Of a stretch of DNA of 64,000 nt, positions 1-9,259 are shown piece by piece. Each line of letters begins with the position of its first letter. The stretch's first letter is position 1. The stretch comes from Lachnospiraceae bacterium. GTDB taxonomy: Bacteria; Bacillota; Clostridia; Lachnospirales; Lachnospiraceae. Below the pieces are notes generated by a model. That model was given only the letters and a program-made list of their open reading frames with translations, was not told where the DNA came from and searched no databases. Position numbers and translations under genes: made by a program. The stretch covers positions 1-64,000 of the forward strand of contig JAAWEK010000003.1 of assembly GCA_022794265.1 (NCBI GenBank), read 5' to 3'.

Positions 1-290
1 CGAATGTGACTACGAAAGACAGATTGCAAGTTCTTAGTGTTCTGCTAAGGTTCCAGCTATTTTCTGACACGAGGTCAGAAAAAGGCGGATTTGAGGCAGG
101 ATGCCGAATATCCGCCGGTAGCGTCCGCCTTCGAATATCTCCCGCAGAACACTTAGAACTTTCATCTGTCTGAAGTGGAACATTCGGACCGTCTTCCCCG
201 GACATAACTGCGTCCGTTTAACGAATTTATAATCCGCCTGCAGCAATTCTGCCTGAATAATCCCCATGATTTTTATAAATTATTATCTAA
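1..290. other. Non-coding or decayed stretch with inverted repeats
   Basis: I see no convincing gene here. A 77-codon minus-strand frame (267 to 34) has no ribosome binding site and no family I recognise. The DNA holds a hairpin (TTCTGAC at 62-68 against GTCAGAA at 74-80) and a near-perfect 15-base inverted repeat (31-45 against 144-158, one mismatch). This could be the decayed end of an element or a structured tail of an upstream gene outside the window. Confidence 0.35.
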
Positions 291-293
291 GAC

Positions 294-322
294 TTGACAT
301 TTATTTTGCAATGTATGATAAT
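294..322 (+). promoter_or_regulatory. Promoter of the thi operon
   Basis: TTGACA at 294-299 and GATAAT at 317-322 are separated by 17 bases, a near-consensus vegetative sigma-factor promoter. It lies just upstream of the TPP riboswitch, so the riboswitch would sit at the very 5' end of the transcript. Confidence 0.75.
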
Positions 323-334
323 AAATAAGATATT

Positions 335-425
335 TGCAGGGGAACAGACCATTTTTACGGAATGTTGAGAAGGTAAAACCTGACCCTTTGAACCTGTCGG
401 TTAACACTGTCGTAGGGAGCAATCA
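335..425 (+). promoter_or_regulatory. TPP riboswitch (THI element)
   Basis: The conserved core is readable: GGGG at about 338-341, TTGAGA at about 364, ACCCTTTGAACCTG at about 382-396 and CGTAGGGA at about 411-418. This arrangement is the thiamine pyrophosphate aptamer. It lies between a strong promoter and a terminator hairpin in front of thiM, so thiamine pyrophosphate should cause premature termination of the thi operon. Confidence 0.93.
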
Positions 426-460
426 TTTAATATTATCGGATAAGGAATATTATATTAGGT

Positions 461-487
461 GAGGCTGTCAGTGGCAGCCTCTTTTCC
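461..487 (+). terminator. Riboswitch expression-platform terminator
   Basis: GAGGCTG (461-467) pairs with CAGCCTC (475-481) and is followed by a T run. It sits between the TPP aptamer and thiM, so it is the likely terminator formed in the ligand-bound state. Confidence 0.8.
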
Positions 488-553
488 ATATACGGACCGG
501 TGATAACGGGAGACCGGTTTCTGATGAAATATGAAAAACGGAGGCAGAATGAA

Positions 554-1381
554 ATGGTAAAAGAGAATATAATACGGCTGTTAGAGGATGTAAGAAAAAA
601 TGTGCCTTTAGTACATAATATAACAAATTATGTAACGGTAAACGATTGCGCCAATGCTGTACTGGCAATAGGAGCTTCTCCAATTATGGCAGATGATATT
701 CTGGAAGCAGCAGATATTACGGCGATTTCACAATCATTGGTAATCAATATAGGAACACTGAATCAGAGAACCGTGGAATCCATGCTGGCAGCGGGAAGAA
801 AAGCCAATGAACTTGGTATTCCGGTCGTATTTGATCCGGTAGGAGCGGGAGCTTCCAGTTTCCGGAATGATACGGTGAAACAGATACTTTCCAATGTAAA
901 AATTGCCATTTTACGGGGAAATCTCTCGGAAATGTCGTATATAGCAGGCCTTCAGGTGAATACCAGGGGAGTGGATTCTGCTGAAGAGGATAAAAAAAAT
1001 GATGCGGTTTCCGTTGCCAGGAAGGTGGCTGAAATCTATGGTTGTGTGGCGGCGATTACAGGAGCCGTTGATGTGGTGTCAGACGGAACAAGGGTAACAA
1101 AAATTTCCAACGGTCATAAGATGCTGTCCAGAGTCACAGGTACAGGCTGCATGACGACCGCATTGGTGGGTTCCTATGCAGGTGCGGCTAAAATAAACGA
1201 AAGCAGTGATTATTATACGGCAGCAATTGGCGGAATTATGACAATGGGCATTGCCGGGGAAATGGCATATGAAACGGCAGGACATATGGGGACCGGAAGT
1301 TTTCATATTAATATCATAGATGCCATCAGTATTCTTTCCAACGAAATAATAGAAGAGAGGGCCGGATTAAATGAAGAATAA
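554..1381 (+). CDS. thiM: Hydroxyethylthiazole kinase ThiM
   Basis: ThiM phosphorylates 4-methyl-5-(2-hydroxyethyl)thiazole, salvaging the thiazole half of thiamine. The 275-residue product matches the family length. It shows the N-terminal LVHNITNYV motif with ASPIMADD, and the GTGC phosphate-binding motif with Cys199 near the C-terminus. I chose the ATG at 554 because GGAGG at 540-544 precedes it by nine bases; an in-frame upstream ATG at 500 has no such site and would add residues absent from the family. It is the first gene behind the TPP riboswitch and overlaps thiE by 11 bases, which indicates translational coupling. No thiazole-synthesis gene (thiG/thiH) is in the window. Confidence 0.95.
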   Translation: MVKENIIRLLEDVRKNVPLVHNITNYVTVNDCANAVLAIGASPIMADDILEAADITAISQSLVINIGTLNQRTVESMLAAGRKANELGIPVVFDPVGAGASSFRNDTVKQILSNVKIAILRGNLSEMSYIAGLQVNTRGVDSAEEDKKNDAVSVARKVAEIYGCVAAITGAVDVVSDGTRVTKISNGHKMLSRVTGTGCMTTALVGSYAGAAKINESSDYYTAAIGGIMTMGIAGEMAYETAGHMGTGSFHINIIDAISILSNEIIEERAGLNEE

Positions 1382-1997
1382 GATAGATTATACCCTGTAT
1401 CTCTGTACTGACCGGGAGCTAATGAGTACTGACACCATTGAAGAGTCGGTAGAACAGGCAGTAAAAGGCGGATGTACTATTGTACAGCTTCGGGAGAAAC
1501 ATTGTGGTTCCAAAGAGTTTTATGAGCTGGCGGTCAGGGTAAAAGAAATAACGGACAGATATCATGTTCCCCTGATTATTAATGACCGTGTGGATATTGC
1601 ACTGGCTGTAGATGCTGCCGGAGTACATATTGGACAGTCGGATCTGCCGGCTTCCGTGGTTCGGAATATCATCGGAAAAGATAAAATTCTCGGCGTGTCG
1701 GCAGCGAGACTGGAGGAAGCGGTAAAGGCCGTAGAAGACGGAGCCGATTATCTGGGTATTGGGGCCATGTTTTCCACGAATACGAAAACAGATGCCAGAC
1801 CAGTTACCATGGAACAATTAAAAGAGATACGGGCTGCAGTGAATATACCGATTGTTGTCATTGGCGGGATTAATATGAATACACTGGAGCAGTTTAAAGG
1901 AACGGGAGTTGACGGACTGGCAGTGGTATCTGCAATTATAGCAGAAAAAGACATTGAAGCGGCTGCAAGAAATATGTATCAGGCATTCCTGGCATGA
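1371..1997 (+). CDS. thiE: Thiamine-phosphate synthase ThiE
   Basis: ThiE couples hydroxymethylpyrimidine diphosphate to thiazole phosphate to give thiamine monophosphate. The 208-residue protein has the expected TIM-barrel markers: QLREK near residue 40, INDR with DAAGVHIGQ near residues 70-90, GIGAMF near 130, and the phosphate-binding VIGGI near 165. The start lies inside the end of thiM, so the two are almost certainly co-translated. Together with the neighbouring thiM and thiC it forms a pathway to thiamine monophosphate. Confidence 0.95.
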   Translation: MKNKIDYTLYLCTDRELMSTDTIEESVEQAVKGGCTIVQLREKHCGSKEFYELAVRVKEITDRYHVPLIINDRVDIALAVDAAGVHIGQSDLPASVVRNIIGKDKILGVSAARLEEAVKAVEDGADYLGIGAMFSTNTKTDARPVTMEQLKEIRAAVNIPIVVIGGINMNTLEQFKGTGVDGLAVVSAIIAEKDIEAAARNMYQAFLA

Positions 1998-2039
1998 ATA
2001 TATATGAGATAATGAAGAGAATTAAAATACGAGGTAAGT

Positions 2040-2696
2040 ATGGAACAAACTATTTACAGAGGAGCAATTTTTGATTTAGACGGAACACTGATGGATTCCA
2101 TGGGAGTCTGGAGACAGATTGATGTGGATTTTTTAGGGAAGAGAGGGCTTTCTGTGCCTTCAGATTATCTGGATGCCATTACGCCTATGGGATTTGAGGC
2201 GGCTGCAGATTATACCATTGAACGGTTTGGTTTTCCGGAAACCAGGGAGGAAATTATCCAGGAGTGGTATGACATGGCTATATATGCTTATGCCAATACG
2301 GTTTCGCTGAAAAAAGGCGCCATGGAATATCTTCAAATGCTGAAAGAACAGAATATCAAAATGGCAGTGGCAACCGCATCGGATAAACAACTGGTAATAC
2401 CGGCACTGACCAATAACGGTGTAATCGATATGTTTGACAATATAACAACGGTGCAGGAAGTACCTCGGGGAAAAGGCTTTCCGGATGTATATGATAAAGC
2501 AGCAGAACGAATGGGTATTCAACCGGCGGAATGTATTGTATTTGAAGATATACTGGCTGGGATTCAGGGAGCCCGTATGGGAGGATACCGTGCGGTAGCC
2601 ATATATGATGAACATTCCGTAGAACCGGCGGAAGTCATAAAAGAAAACGCAGATGTATACATTATAAATTTTATGGGCTGTACGTTTCCGCTGTAG
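2040..2696 (+). CDS. HAD-superfamily phosphatase in the thi operon
   Basis: This 218-residue protein is a subfamily I haloacid dehalogenase-like hydrolase. Motif I is FDLDGTLMDS, with nucleophile Asp12 and acid/base Asp14; motif II is the VATAS stretch; motifs III/IV include VFEDILAGIQGA. The helical cap between motifs I and II resembles beta-phosphoglucomutase-type phosphatases. It follows thiE by 42 bases in the same orientation. Its substrate cannot be read from sequence. The position suggests thiamine monophosphate or a pathway intermediate, because no thiL kinase is seen nearby, but that is inference. Confidence 0.85.
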   Translation: MEQTIYRGAIFDLDGTLMDSMGVWRQIDVDFLGKRGLSVPSDYLDAITPMGFEAAADYTIERFGFPETREEIIQEWYDMAIYAYANTVSLKKGAMEYLQMLKEQNIKMAVATASDKQLVIPALTNNGVIDMFDNITTVQEVPRGKGFPDVYDKAAERMGIQPAECIVFEDILAGIQGARMGGYRAVAIYDEHSVEPAEVIKENADVYIINFMGCTFPL

Positions 2697-2728
2697 CGGC
2701 ATAACGGCAGATGAATGGAATATGAAGC

Positions 2729-2787
2729 CGGACAGGGCGAAGAATGTGTCTGTTTTTACAGACGGATAGTTTTATTTATCCTGTCCG
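2729..2787 (+). other. Nested hairpin between the HAD gene and thiC
   Basis: CGGACAGG (2729-2736) is the perfect complement of CCTGTCCG (2780-2787). Inside it GTCTGT (2748-2753) pairs with ACAGAC (2758-2763). The structure lies in the roughly 200-base gap before thiC. There is no strong T run directly after it, so it may be an RNA processing or regulatory structure rather than a simple terminator. No second TPP aptamer core is visible. Confidence 0.5.
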
Positions 2788-2898
2788 CAGTGTTCCAAAA
2801 TATGGAAAGACTTTATCTTGGGAATAAAAGAGTTCGTATATCACCATGGATGATTTAATTGCATGAAAAAATAATACAAGCAGGAAAGGATTAGAATT

Positions 2899-4212
2899 AT
2901 GAGAGACTATCATACACAGATGGAAGCTGCAAAAAAACAGATTATTACTCCGGAGATGGAAACAGTAGCAGCAAAAGAAAATATGAATGTGGAGGATTTA
3001 AGGGAACTGGTGGCGCTGGGACAGGTTGTTATTCCGGCAAATATCAATCATACTGCTCTTTCACCAGAAGGAATCGGAAAAGGTTTAAAAACAAAGATTA
3101 ATGTCAATCTTGGAATATCCGGGGATAAAAAGGATTATGAGATGGAAATGGAAAAAGTCAGAATGGCTGTTGATTTTGGCTGTGAAGCCATTATGGATTT
3201 AAGCAATTACGGTAAAACCAATACATTTCGGGAGGAACTGATTAGAGTGTCTCCGGCAATGATTGGTACTGTTCCCATGTATGATGCCATTGGATATCTG
3301 GAAAAAGATTTACTGGAGATAACAGCACAGGATTTTTTGAAAGTAGTGGAAGCTCATGCCAGAGAGGGTGTGGATTTCCAGACGATACATGCGGGTATTA
3401 ATAAACGGGCCGTAGAGGCATTTAAACGGGAAGGCAGACTGATGAATATTGTATCCAGAGGAGGGTCTTTGCTTTTTGCATGGATGGAGATGACAGGAAA
3501 TGAAAATCCATTTTATGAATATTATGATGAAGTATTGGAAATATTTAGAAAATATGATGTAACCATTAGTCTTGGAGATGCACTTCGGCCGGGCTGCATT
3601 CAGGACAGCACCGATGCCGGTCAGATTGCAGAACTTATCGAGTTAGGAAATCTGACCAAACGGGCATGGGAAAAAGATGTACAGGTTATGGTGGAAGGTC
3701 CGGGACATATGGCATTAAATGAAATCGCTGCCAATATGGCCATTCAGAAGCGAATCTGCCATGAAGCGCCGTTTTATGTTCTGGGGCCGCTGGTAACGGA
3801 TATTGCACCGGGATATGACCATATTACATCGGCAATTGGAGGAGCCATAGCAGCCGCCCACGGTGCGGATTTTCTGTGTTATGTAACTCCGGCAGAGCAT
3901 TTGAGACTGCCGGATGTCAGTGATGTACGGGAAGGAATTGTTGCATCAAAGATAGCTGCCCATGCCGCTGATATTGCCAAAGGGGTTAAGGGAGCCAGAG
4001 AAATTGATAATAAAATGAGTGCAGCCAGACACAGACTGGACTGGGAGGAAATGTTCCGCTATGCTATTGACGGAGAAAAGGCAAAGAGATATTATGACAG
4101 CGTACCGTTGGAAGAGCGGCATACCTGTTCCATGTGTGGTAAAATGTGTGCAGTACGGACCACCAATAAAATACTGGCAGGAGAAAAGGTTGAATTCTGT
4201 TCTGAATTATAA
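2899..4212 (+). CDS. thiC: Phosphomethylpyrimidine synthase ThiC
   Basis: ThiC is a radical-SAM enzyme that rearranges aminoimidazole ribotide to hydroxymethylpyrimidine phosphate, the pyrimidine half of thiamine. The 437-residue length is that of the short clostridial and archaeal form. Recognisable stretches include IPANINH near residue 49, a central MVEGPGHM segment and [13 protein letters not shown]. The C-terminal cluster cysteines are Cys410, Cys413 and Cys417 (CSMCGKMC), spaced C-x2-C-x3-C, one residue shorter than the CX2CX4C described for long-form ThiC. AAAGGA precedes the ATG. It completes the thi operon, about 200 bases after the HAD gene. Confidence 0.95.
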   Translation: MRDYHTQMEAAKKQIITPEMETVAAKENMNVEDLRELVALGQVVIPANINHTALSPEGIGKGLKTKINVNLGISGDKKDYEMEMEKVRMAVDFGCEAIMDLSNYGKTNTFREELIRVSPAMIGTVPMYDAIGYLEKDLLEITAQDFLKVVEAHAREGVDFQTIHAGINKRAVEAFKREGRLMNIVSRGGSLLFAWMEMTGNENPFYEYYDEVLEIFRKYDVTISLGDALRPGCIQDSTDAGQIAELIELGNLTKRAWEKDVQVMVEGPGHMALNEIAANMAIQKRICHEAPFYVLGPLVTDIAPGYDHITSAIGGAIAAAHGADFLCYVTPAEHLRLPDVSDVREGIVASKIAAHAADIAKGVKGAREIDNKMSAARHRLDWEEMFRYAIDGEKAKRYYDSVPLEERHTCSMCGKMCAVRTTNKILAGEKVEFCSEL

Positions 4213-4278
4213 CATGTGATTGCGAAACTTACGGTCATAGAGCAGAAGTTTAATTATAAAAATGAAAGGAAGGCATTA

Positions 4279-5703
4279 ATGAATAAGGTTTTAAAAGAGA
4301 TTTTAAAGGGAATGAATCTTGAAGAAAATCTTCCGGTTTATGGGAAATATCTGGCAGATTTATATAATAGAAGTGCGGCTGTTGAATTAGCCCTGGATTA
4401 TTATACCTATTATGAAATGCTGGAAGACAGAGGGAAAAAAGATGAAAATCTGCAACGTTATGCGGCCGTTATTTCTGAAATTATTGAGCATGTGATTATA
4501 CCAAAGCAGACAGAAGCAGAACGGAACAAGGCCATTACGGAAATTGACGGGATTCGGAATGAAATCTATCAGAAGGTGGACGGGCTGGCCGCTTATGCAG
4601 ATATTTTTTCCAGATATGAATATGTGTCTAACAGATGTGAATACTTATTTAAAGACACAGATTTAGGCGGAAATTATTCTGATGAAGAGTTTACCAGACA
4701 GATTATGCAGTATATTTTCTCGGAGGAAGATAATACGGTTATTAACGGCAAAATTAGTGAAATCATTGCGGAAGTTCCGTTGAGAATGACCAAATCAAAA
4801 TTTTTCCAGCTTTTAAGTGAGGGAATGACCGTTTATAACCAGACGGACCGGAAGACAGTGGATGATTTTGTTTACGTGCTGAAATCCTCTTCTATGCTGA
4901 TACTGCCGGAGCAGATTAAAGATTTTCAGGATTTGCATGAAATTTATCTGTATGCAAAAAATATGAATTATGATACAATAACAGAATCACAGTTTTGTGA
5001 ACTGGAGCAGAAATTAAAATATGCGGCGGCTTTTATTGATGATGAAACCGGTTTATATATGATGCTGCAGGGAATTGTAAATAAAATCTATGCAATGCTG
5101 AATTGCATGCCTTATGTTTCTTATGAACAGGAGAATGTTGCCTGCTGTATCCGGGTGTTACAGGCGGTGAACGAAGCCTTTCAAGGTGGAGAATACAAAA
5201 CACTTTCTGATGAAGTAACGGAATCCTTTGGAGCTTTGGAAGGGGTACCGGAAGAACTTTATTCTAAAATATCATCAGTGGAATACGGATTGGATACCGT
5301 GAAAGAACAGTACATGAAAACGGTATCGGATATAAAAGTGGAGGAATTCTTCCGGGACCTTTTTATTACCCGCTACCTGATGTCGGACAGCCTGTTTGTG
5401 GACCTGTCTGTAGTCAGGGACAGCCTGAAACAGACGGATGTGGAGTCGGAATCTTTTGATATTAAAGTATATGTGGAACAAAAGCGGCAGGAACTGGAGG
5501 AAGACCTGACCCGGTTCTTTCATGAGAATCAGAAAATTGTAAATCGTTCGGTTATGGCACTGATATTGTCCCGGTTACCAGTATTTTTTAATAATATTAC
5601 AGAAATTCAGGATTATATTTTTTATTCGGTTTCTAATTGTACCAATAAAGCGGAAAAGGCGGCAGTAGTTGAAATCATTAAATGTATCATAAATGAGATT
5701 TGA
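4279..5703 (+). CDS. Conserved hypothetical protein, about 474 residues
   Basis: I do not recognise a family. The protein is soluble, mostly helical and rich in Glu, Tyr and Ile, with no signal peptide or membrane segment. The ATG at 4279 follows GAAAGGAAGG at good spacing; an upstream in-frame ATG at 4216, almost touching thiC, lacks a site. It sits 66 bases after thiC and 10 before the next small gene, so it may be read through from the thi operon or begin its own unit leading toward gerW. Confidence 0.75.
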   Translation: MNKVLKEILKGMNLEENLPVYGKYLADLYNRSAAVELALDYYTYYEMLEDRGKKDENLQRYAAVISEIIEHVIIPKQTEAERNKAITEIDGIRNEIYQKVDGLAAYADIFSRYEYVSNRCEYLFKDTDLGGNYSDEEFTRQIMQYIFSEEDNTVINGKISEIIAEVPLRMTKSKFFQLLSEGMTVYNQTDRKTVDDFVYVLKSSSMLILPEQIKDFQDLHEIYLYAKNMNYDTITESQFCELEQKLKYAAAFIDDETGLYMMLQGIVNKIYAMLNCMPYVSYEQENVACCIRVLQAVNEAFQGGEYKTLSDEVTESFGALEGVPEELYSKISSVEYGLDTVKEQYMKTVSDIKVEEFFRDLFITRYLMSDSLFVDLSVVRDSLKQTDVESESFDIKVYVEQKRQELEEDLTRFFHENQKIVNRSVMALILSRLPVFFNNITEIQDYIFYSVSNCTNKAEKAAVVEIIKCIINEI

Positions 5704-5713
5704 GGTTGTTTGA

Positions 5714-6025
5714 ATGAAATGGTATAATAATCTTTATGTGGGCTGCCGGGCCGGCCGACGCAGACATAAAATCATAAAAAAAGCAATTCGGAACAAACCG
5801 CAGCTTGGTGTTTATTTTATAACCCTTCCTGTCAATGAGAATAATTCTTTGGAAATATATCCATCCTATGTTTTATTACAAAAACATTACCAAAAGAGCA
5901 ATCTGACTGTGGTGGGTATTGGGGAAGGCAGAGAGGAAGCTTTGGACGTCATGGAGCAGATTATTATGGACTGTTATCGTAAGACCGGGCAGTTTCTTGT
6001 TAGAAAGATGATTGAAAAAGAATAA
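5714..6025 (+). CDS. Small conserved hypothetical protein, 103 residues
   Basis: This is a basic protein with no recognised domain. It starts MKWYNNLYVG and has a cluster of Arg, His and Lys in the first 25 residues. GAGGT lies upstream of the ATG. It is 10 bases behind the preceding hypothetical gene and 22 before the DUF2953 gene, which suggests a single operon. Function unknown. Confidence 0.7.
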   Translation: MKWYNNLYVGCRAGRRRHKIIKKAIRNKPQLGVYFITLPVNENNSLEIYPSYVLLQKHYQKSNLTVVGIGEGREEALDVMEQIIMDCYRKTGQFLVRKMIEKE

Positions 6026-6047
6026 CATGAAGTAAGGAAGAGGGAGC

Positions 6048-7046
6048 ATGTTACATATAGTGCTGACAATTTTAAAAATATTAGGAATCATTCTTCTTGC
6101 CCTGCTCAGTCTGGTGTTAGTGTTGCTTCTATGTGTACTGTTTGTGCCCATCCGGTATTCCGCCAGAATTGATTATCACGGCAAACTTACGGCGGATGCC
6201 AGAGTTTCTTTTTTGTTTCGAATGCTCAGCTTCCGTTTTCAGAAAAATATCCGGATGACCATGACATTCCGTATATTCGGAATTAATACTCACTGGCTGG
6301 ATGATGAAAGCGACGAGCGGAGTCTGAAAGGCCGGAAGAAACGGATGAAACAGATGGAAAAAGAGACAGAAATGTTTGAACGTCTGTCGGAGGAAATTCA
6401 TCAGAAACAGCAAAGTGAACCATCTTCCGAATCAGAAGAAACCTTTGAAGAGTTGCAGAAACTGGAAAAACAAAGAGATGCCTTTGTTAAGAGGGAACAG
6501 GATCAGAAGACGGAACATATGCAACAAACCATTCAGGAATCTAAAATATCCGGTAATGAAACAGAGCATTCAGAAAGAATTTCTGTTTTTGACAGAATAA
6601 AAAATTTTTTTTCTTCAATACAATTGAAAATTAAATATATTTTTAGACGTTTTTGTGATACAATAAGAAATATATATGAAAAATCTAAGCGACTGAAAGA
6701 AGTTCTGCAGGATGAAACAATCTGGCAGGCATTCAGAGATGTGAAAACAGAAGCTATTCGGCTTTTAAAGCATATCCGGCCCCGTAGGATAAAGGGATAT
6801 CTGCATTTTGGTTTTGACAGTCCGTGCAATACAGGGAAATTATATGGATTTATCTGTATGTTTTATACAGTTTTACCAAAGAATTTTTTATTACAGGCTG
6901 ATTTTGATCAGAAAGTTCTGGAAGGCGATTTGTTAATCAAAGGCAGAATTCAGATATATTATTTGTTAATAATAGCATTAAGACTATATAGAAATGATAA
7001 TCTGAGACAGGTTATGAAAAAAAGGAGGACATATGGCAGAGAATAA
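6048..7046 (+). CDS. DUF2953 membrane-anchored protein
   Basis: The 332-residue protein begins with a long hydrophobic helix (about residues 5-33), then a short extracytoplasmic-type segment, a highly charged Glu/Lys/Gln-rich coiled region (about 85-185) and a C-terminal part containing GYLHFGFDSP and TGKLYGF. That C-terminal part is the DUF2953 signature. DUF2953 genes commonly neighbour gerW (ytfJ) in sporulating Firmicutes, and here gerW overlaps its 3' end. A role at the forming spore or cell envelope is therefore plausible but unproven. GGGAG precedes the ATG. Confidence 0.85.
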   Translation: MLHIVLTILKILGIILLALLSLVLVLLLCVLFVPIRYSARIDYHGKLTADARVSFLFRMLSFRFQKNIRMTMTFRIFGINTHWLDDESDERSLKGRKKRMKQMEKETEMFERLSEEIHQKQQSEPSSESEETFEELQKLEKQRDAFVKREQDQKTEHMQQTIQESKISGNETEHSERISVFDRIKNFFSSIQLKIKYIFRRFCDTIRNIYEKSKRLKEVLQDETIWQAFRDVKTEAIRLLKHIRPRRIKGYLHFGFDSPCNTGKLYGFICMFYTVLPKNFLLQADFDQKVLEGDLLIKGRIQIYYLLIIALRLYRNDNLRQVMKKRRTYGRE

Positions 7047-7434
7047 AAATGCATTTGACAGCACAGTGGAATCATTATTTAAAGGAATGGAAAATTTCAT
7101 TACAACAAAGACTGTTGTAGGAGATGCCATCAATATTGATGGAACCATTATTTTACCCTTGGTGGATGTATCCTTTGGCGTTGGAGCCGGAGCTGCATAT
7201 AATGACCAGAAGAATAACGGCGGCGGCGGAATGGGCGGAAAAATGTCACCAAGTGCCGTACTGGTGATTAAAGATGGAGTTCCCAAGCTGGTAAATATTA
7301 AAGAGCAGGACGGACTGACCAAGATTCTTGATATGGTGCCAGACTTTATTGAGAGATTTACCAATAAAGATGCGGACACTAAGGACGATACGGTTGAAGT
7401 TGATGATATTGTGATTAAAACAGAAAATAAATAA
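7033..7434 (+). CDS. gerW: GerW family sporulation protein (YtfJ)
   Basis: The 133-residue protein matches the GerW/YtfJ family. It has the N-terminal helix, the KTVVGDAINIDGTIILPLVD segment, a glycine-rich GVGAG...GGGGMGGK stretch and SPSAVLVIKDG. In Bacillus the homologue is linked to lysozyme-triggered germination. AAAGGAGG at 7021-7028 precedes the ATG, which lies inside the end of the DUF2953 gene. The overlap implies co-translation and supports a spore-forming host. Confidence 0.92.
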   Translation: MAENKNAFDSTVESLFKGMENFITTKTVVGDAINIDGTIILPLVDVSFGVGAGAAYNDQKNNGGGGMGGKMSPSAVLVIKDGVPKLVNIKEQDGLTKILDMVPDFIERFTNKDADTKDDTVEVDDIVIKTENK

Positions 7435-7494
7435 TAATGTTAAATCCGCATTTACTGGCATATGATATACAAATACCTTTAAAGGATTTGTATT

Positions 7495-7632
7495 ATGCGT
7501 AGAATCTGCGGATTTATATTATTTTGGATAGCAGTGGGAATGGCCATTGGATTATATCTCGGCTTATGTTTCTGGTCTGTGTTTATTATATTTTTATGTA
7601 TTATCATCGGATACAATCTGTTTTGCAATTAA
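7495..7632 (+). CDS. 45-residue single-pass membrane peptide
   Basis: An ATG at 7495 opens a frame of 45 codons ending TAA at 7632. AAAGGA at 7480-7485 is well placed as its ribosome binding site. The peptide starts MRRICGF and is almost entirely hydrophobic (Leu, Ile, Phe, Gly), with two helical stretches around a short turn and a short FCN tail. It lies between gerW and metF. I recall similar very short membrane proteins beside gerW in Lachnospiraceae. A spore-membrane role is a guess from position only. Confidence 0.7.
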   Translation: MRRICGFILFWIAVGMAIGLYLGLCFWSVFIIFLCIIIGYNLFCN

Positions 7633-7677
7633 GTGAGAGATAAGCGGCAAATGAATACAGGATGAAAGGGAATTAAA

Positions 7678-8538
7678 ATGTATATATCAGATTTATTTAA
7701 AAAAGACAGAACAATCTTTTCTTTTGAGGTATTTCCACCTAAAAAGACAAGCTCTATTGAGACAATTTATGAAACGCTTGAGGGATTGAGTGATTTAAAA
7801 CCGGATTTTATTTCTGTTACCTATGGGGCCGGCGGAAATCGTTCCGATTCCAAAACCTGCCAGATAGCTTCGGATATTCAGGAGAAATATGGGATTTTAT
7901 CGGCAGCGCATCTGACCTGTGTGTATAATACAAAGGAAGATATTGATTTTATATTAAAAGAACTGGAAGATCATGGAATCCGTAATATTCTGGCGCTCCG
8001 GGGAGATATCAATCCGGATTTTCCGGTAAAAAAGGATTTTAAGTATGCCAGTGAACTGGTATCTTATATTAAATCCCGTGGTGAGTTTCATGTATCTGGT
8101 GCCTGCTATCCGGAAGGCCATGGGGAAGCGGAATCTCTGATTGATGATATTAAAAATTTAAGGAAAAAGGTAGAGGCGGGAGCGAGCCATCTGATGTCCC
8201 AGTTATTTTTTGACAATGCTCATTTTTATGATTTTCTGGAAAAGGCCAGAATTGCCGGAATTGAAGTTCCGATTGAAGCCGGAATCATGCCTGTGGTAAA
8301 CAAAAGCCAGATTGAGCGTATGGTATCCATGTGTGGCGTCAGTCTTCCGGTTAAATTCAGCAGGATGATGCAGAAATATGAACATCAGCCGGAGGCGTTA
8401 CGGGATGCTGGAATTGCTTATGCCATAGACCAGATTGTGGATTTAATTTCCAATGGTGTAGATGGAATTCATTTGTATACAATGAATAATCCTTATGTGG
8501 CAAGAAAAATAAATGATGCGGTAAGGAGTCTGTTGTAA
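7678..8538 (+). CDS. metF: Methylenetetrahydrofolate reductase MetF
   Basis: MetF reduces 5,10-methylenetetrahydrofolate to 5-methyltetrahydrofolate, the methyl donor for MetH. The 286-residue barrel has FEVFPPK near residue 16, the SVTYGAGG loop, AAHLTC, LALRGD near 104, YPEGH and QLFFDN. All are typical of the FAD-dependent bacterial enzyme. It stands just ahead of the MetH reactivation domain (2 bases) and metH, forming a methyl-transfer operon. AAAGGG precedes the ATG. Confidence 0.95.
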   Translation: MYISDLFKKDRTIFSFEVFPPKKTSSIETIYETLEGLSDLKPDFISVTYGAGGNRSDSKTCQIASDIQEKYGILSAAHLTCVYNTKEDIDFILKELEDHGIRNILALRGDINPDFPVKKDFKYASELVSYIKSRGEFHVSGACYPEGHGEAESLIDDIKNLRKKVEAGASHLMSQLFFDNAHFYDFLEKARIAGIEVPIEAGIMPVVNKSQIERMVSMCGVSLPVKFSRMMQKYEHQPEALRDAGIAYAIDQIVDLISNGVDGIHLYTMNNPYVARKINDAVRSLL

Positions 8539-8540
8539 TT

Positions 8541-9227
8541 ATGCCATTGGATGAAGAAATTATAATAAAAGAAATTGATAAAGGGGAAGCCGCCAGATAT
8601 CTGGGATATCGGGATACCTTGCCGGATTTGAATATGACAAAGCTGATTCTTCAGGCAGAAATTGATTTATTGAAGGTCATTAAACCGAGATACTGTTATA
8701 AAGTGTTTAATCTGTGTAGAGAAAATGAAAGTCTTTTTTTGGGAGAAACCCGGCTGGAACTGAAAGGTGATTCCATCCGGAAACATCTGAGCGACTGTGA
8801 GAAGGCGGCGGCATTATGTGTTACTCTGTCGGACGGTGTGGATAAATTGCTGAGACAGAATGAAGTAGATAATATGGTAAATGCCCTGATTATTGATGCT
8901 CTGGCAAATGCCGCCGTTGAACAGGTTTGTGATGAAGTGGAAAAAATCATATTCCGGGGGATGGAGGGATATTCCCATACCTGGAGATTTGGTGTGGGAT
9001 ATGGAGATTTTCCACTTTCTACCCAGAAAGAGCTTTTGGAAATCATGAATGCTGGCAGGCGGATTGGCCTTTGCGCTACGGAATCCTGTATTCTGGTTCC
9101 AAGAAAATCTGTAACCTGCCTAATCGGAATTCGTCAGGGGTCTTTGGAAGAGCGGAAAAAAACATGTGAAAATTGTCATTTGCTGGGAGACTGTGAATAT
9201 AGGAGAAAAGGAACCACCTGTTATTAA
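8541..9227 (+). CDS. Stand-alone methionine synthase reactivation domain protein
   Basis: This 228-residue protein corresponds to the C-terminal activation domain of cobalamin-dependent methionine synthase, which binds SAM and reductively remethylates oxidised cobalamin. The RFGVGYGDFPLS stretch carries the RxxxGYG SAM-binding signature. A cysteine-rich tail (four Cys in the last 22 residues) could add a metal or redox site. The adjoining metH lacks this domain, so the two proteins should work together as a split enzyme. It starts 2 bases after metF and ends 32 bases before metH. Confidence 0.9.
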   Translation: MPLDEEIIIKEIDKGEAARYLGYRDTLPDLNMTKLILQAEIDLLKVIKPRYCYKVFNLCRENESLFLGETRLELKGDSIRKHLSDCEKAAALCVTLSDGVDKLLRQNEVDNMVNALIIDALANAAVEQVCDEVEKIIFRGMEGYSHTWRFGVGYGDFPLSTQKELLEIMNAGRRIGLCATESCILVPRKSVTCLIGIRQGSLEERKKTCENCHLLGDCEYRRKGTTCY

Positions 9228-9259
9228 TTTACGGAATTCTGACAGAGAAGGAGAGAACT

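Noticed and set aside
34-267. 77-codon minus-strand open frame at the left end
   Set aside because: No ribosome binding site, no recognisable family, and it overlaps inverted repeats; coding status is not supported.
7433-7677. SAM riboswitch or T-box before metF (and before metA at 14426-14479)
   Set aside because: No S-box core or T-box motif is visible in either gap; the first contains a small gene instead.
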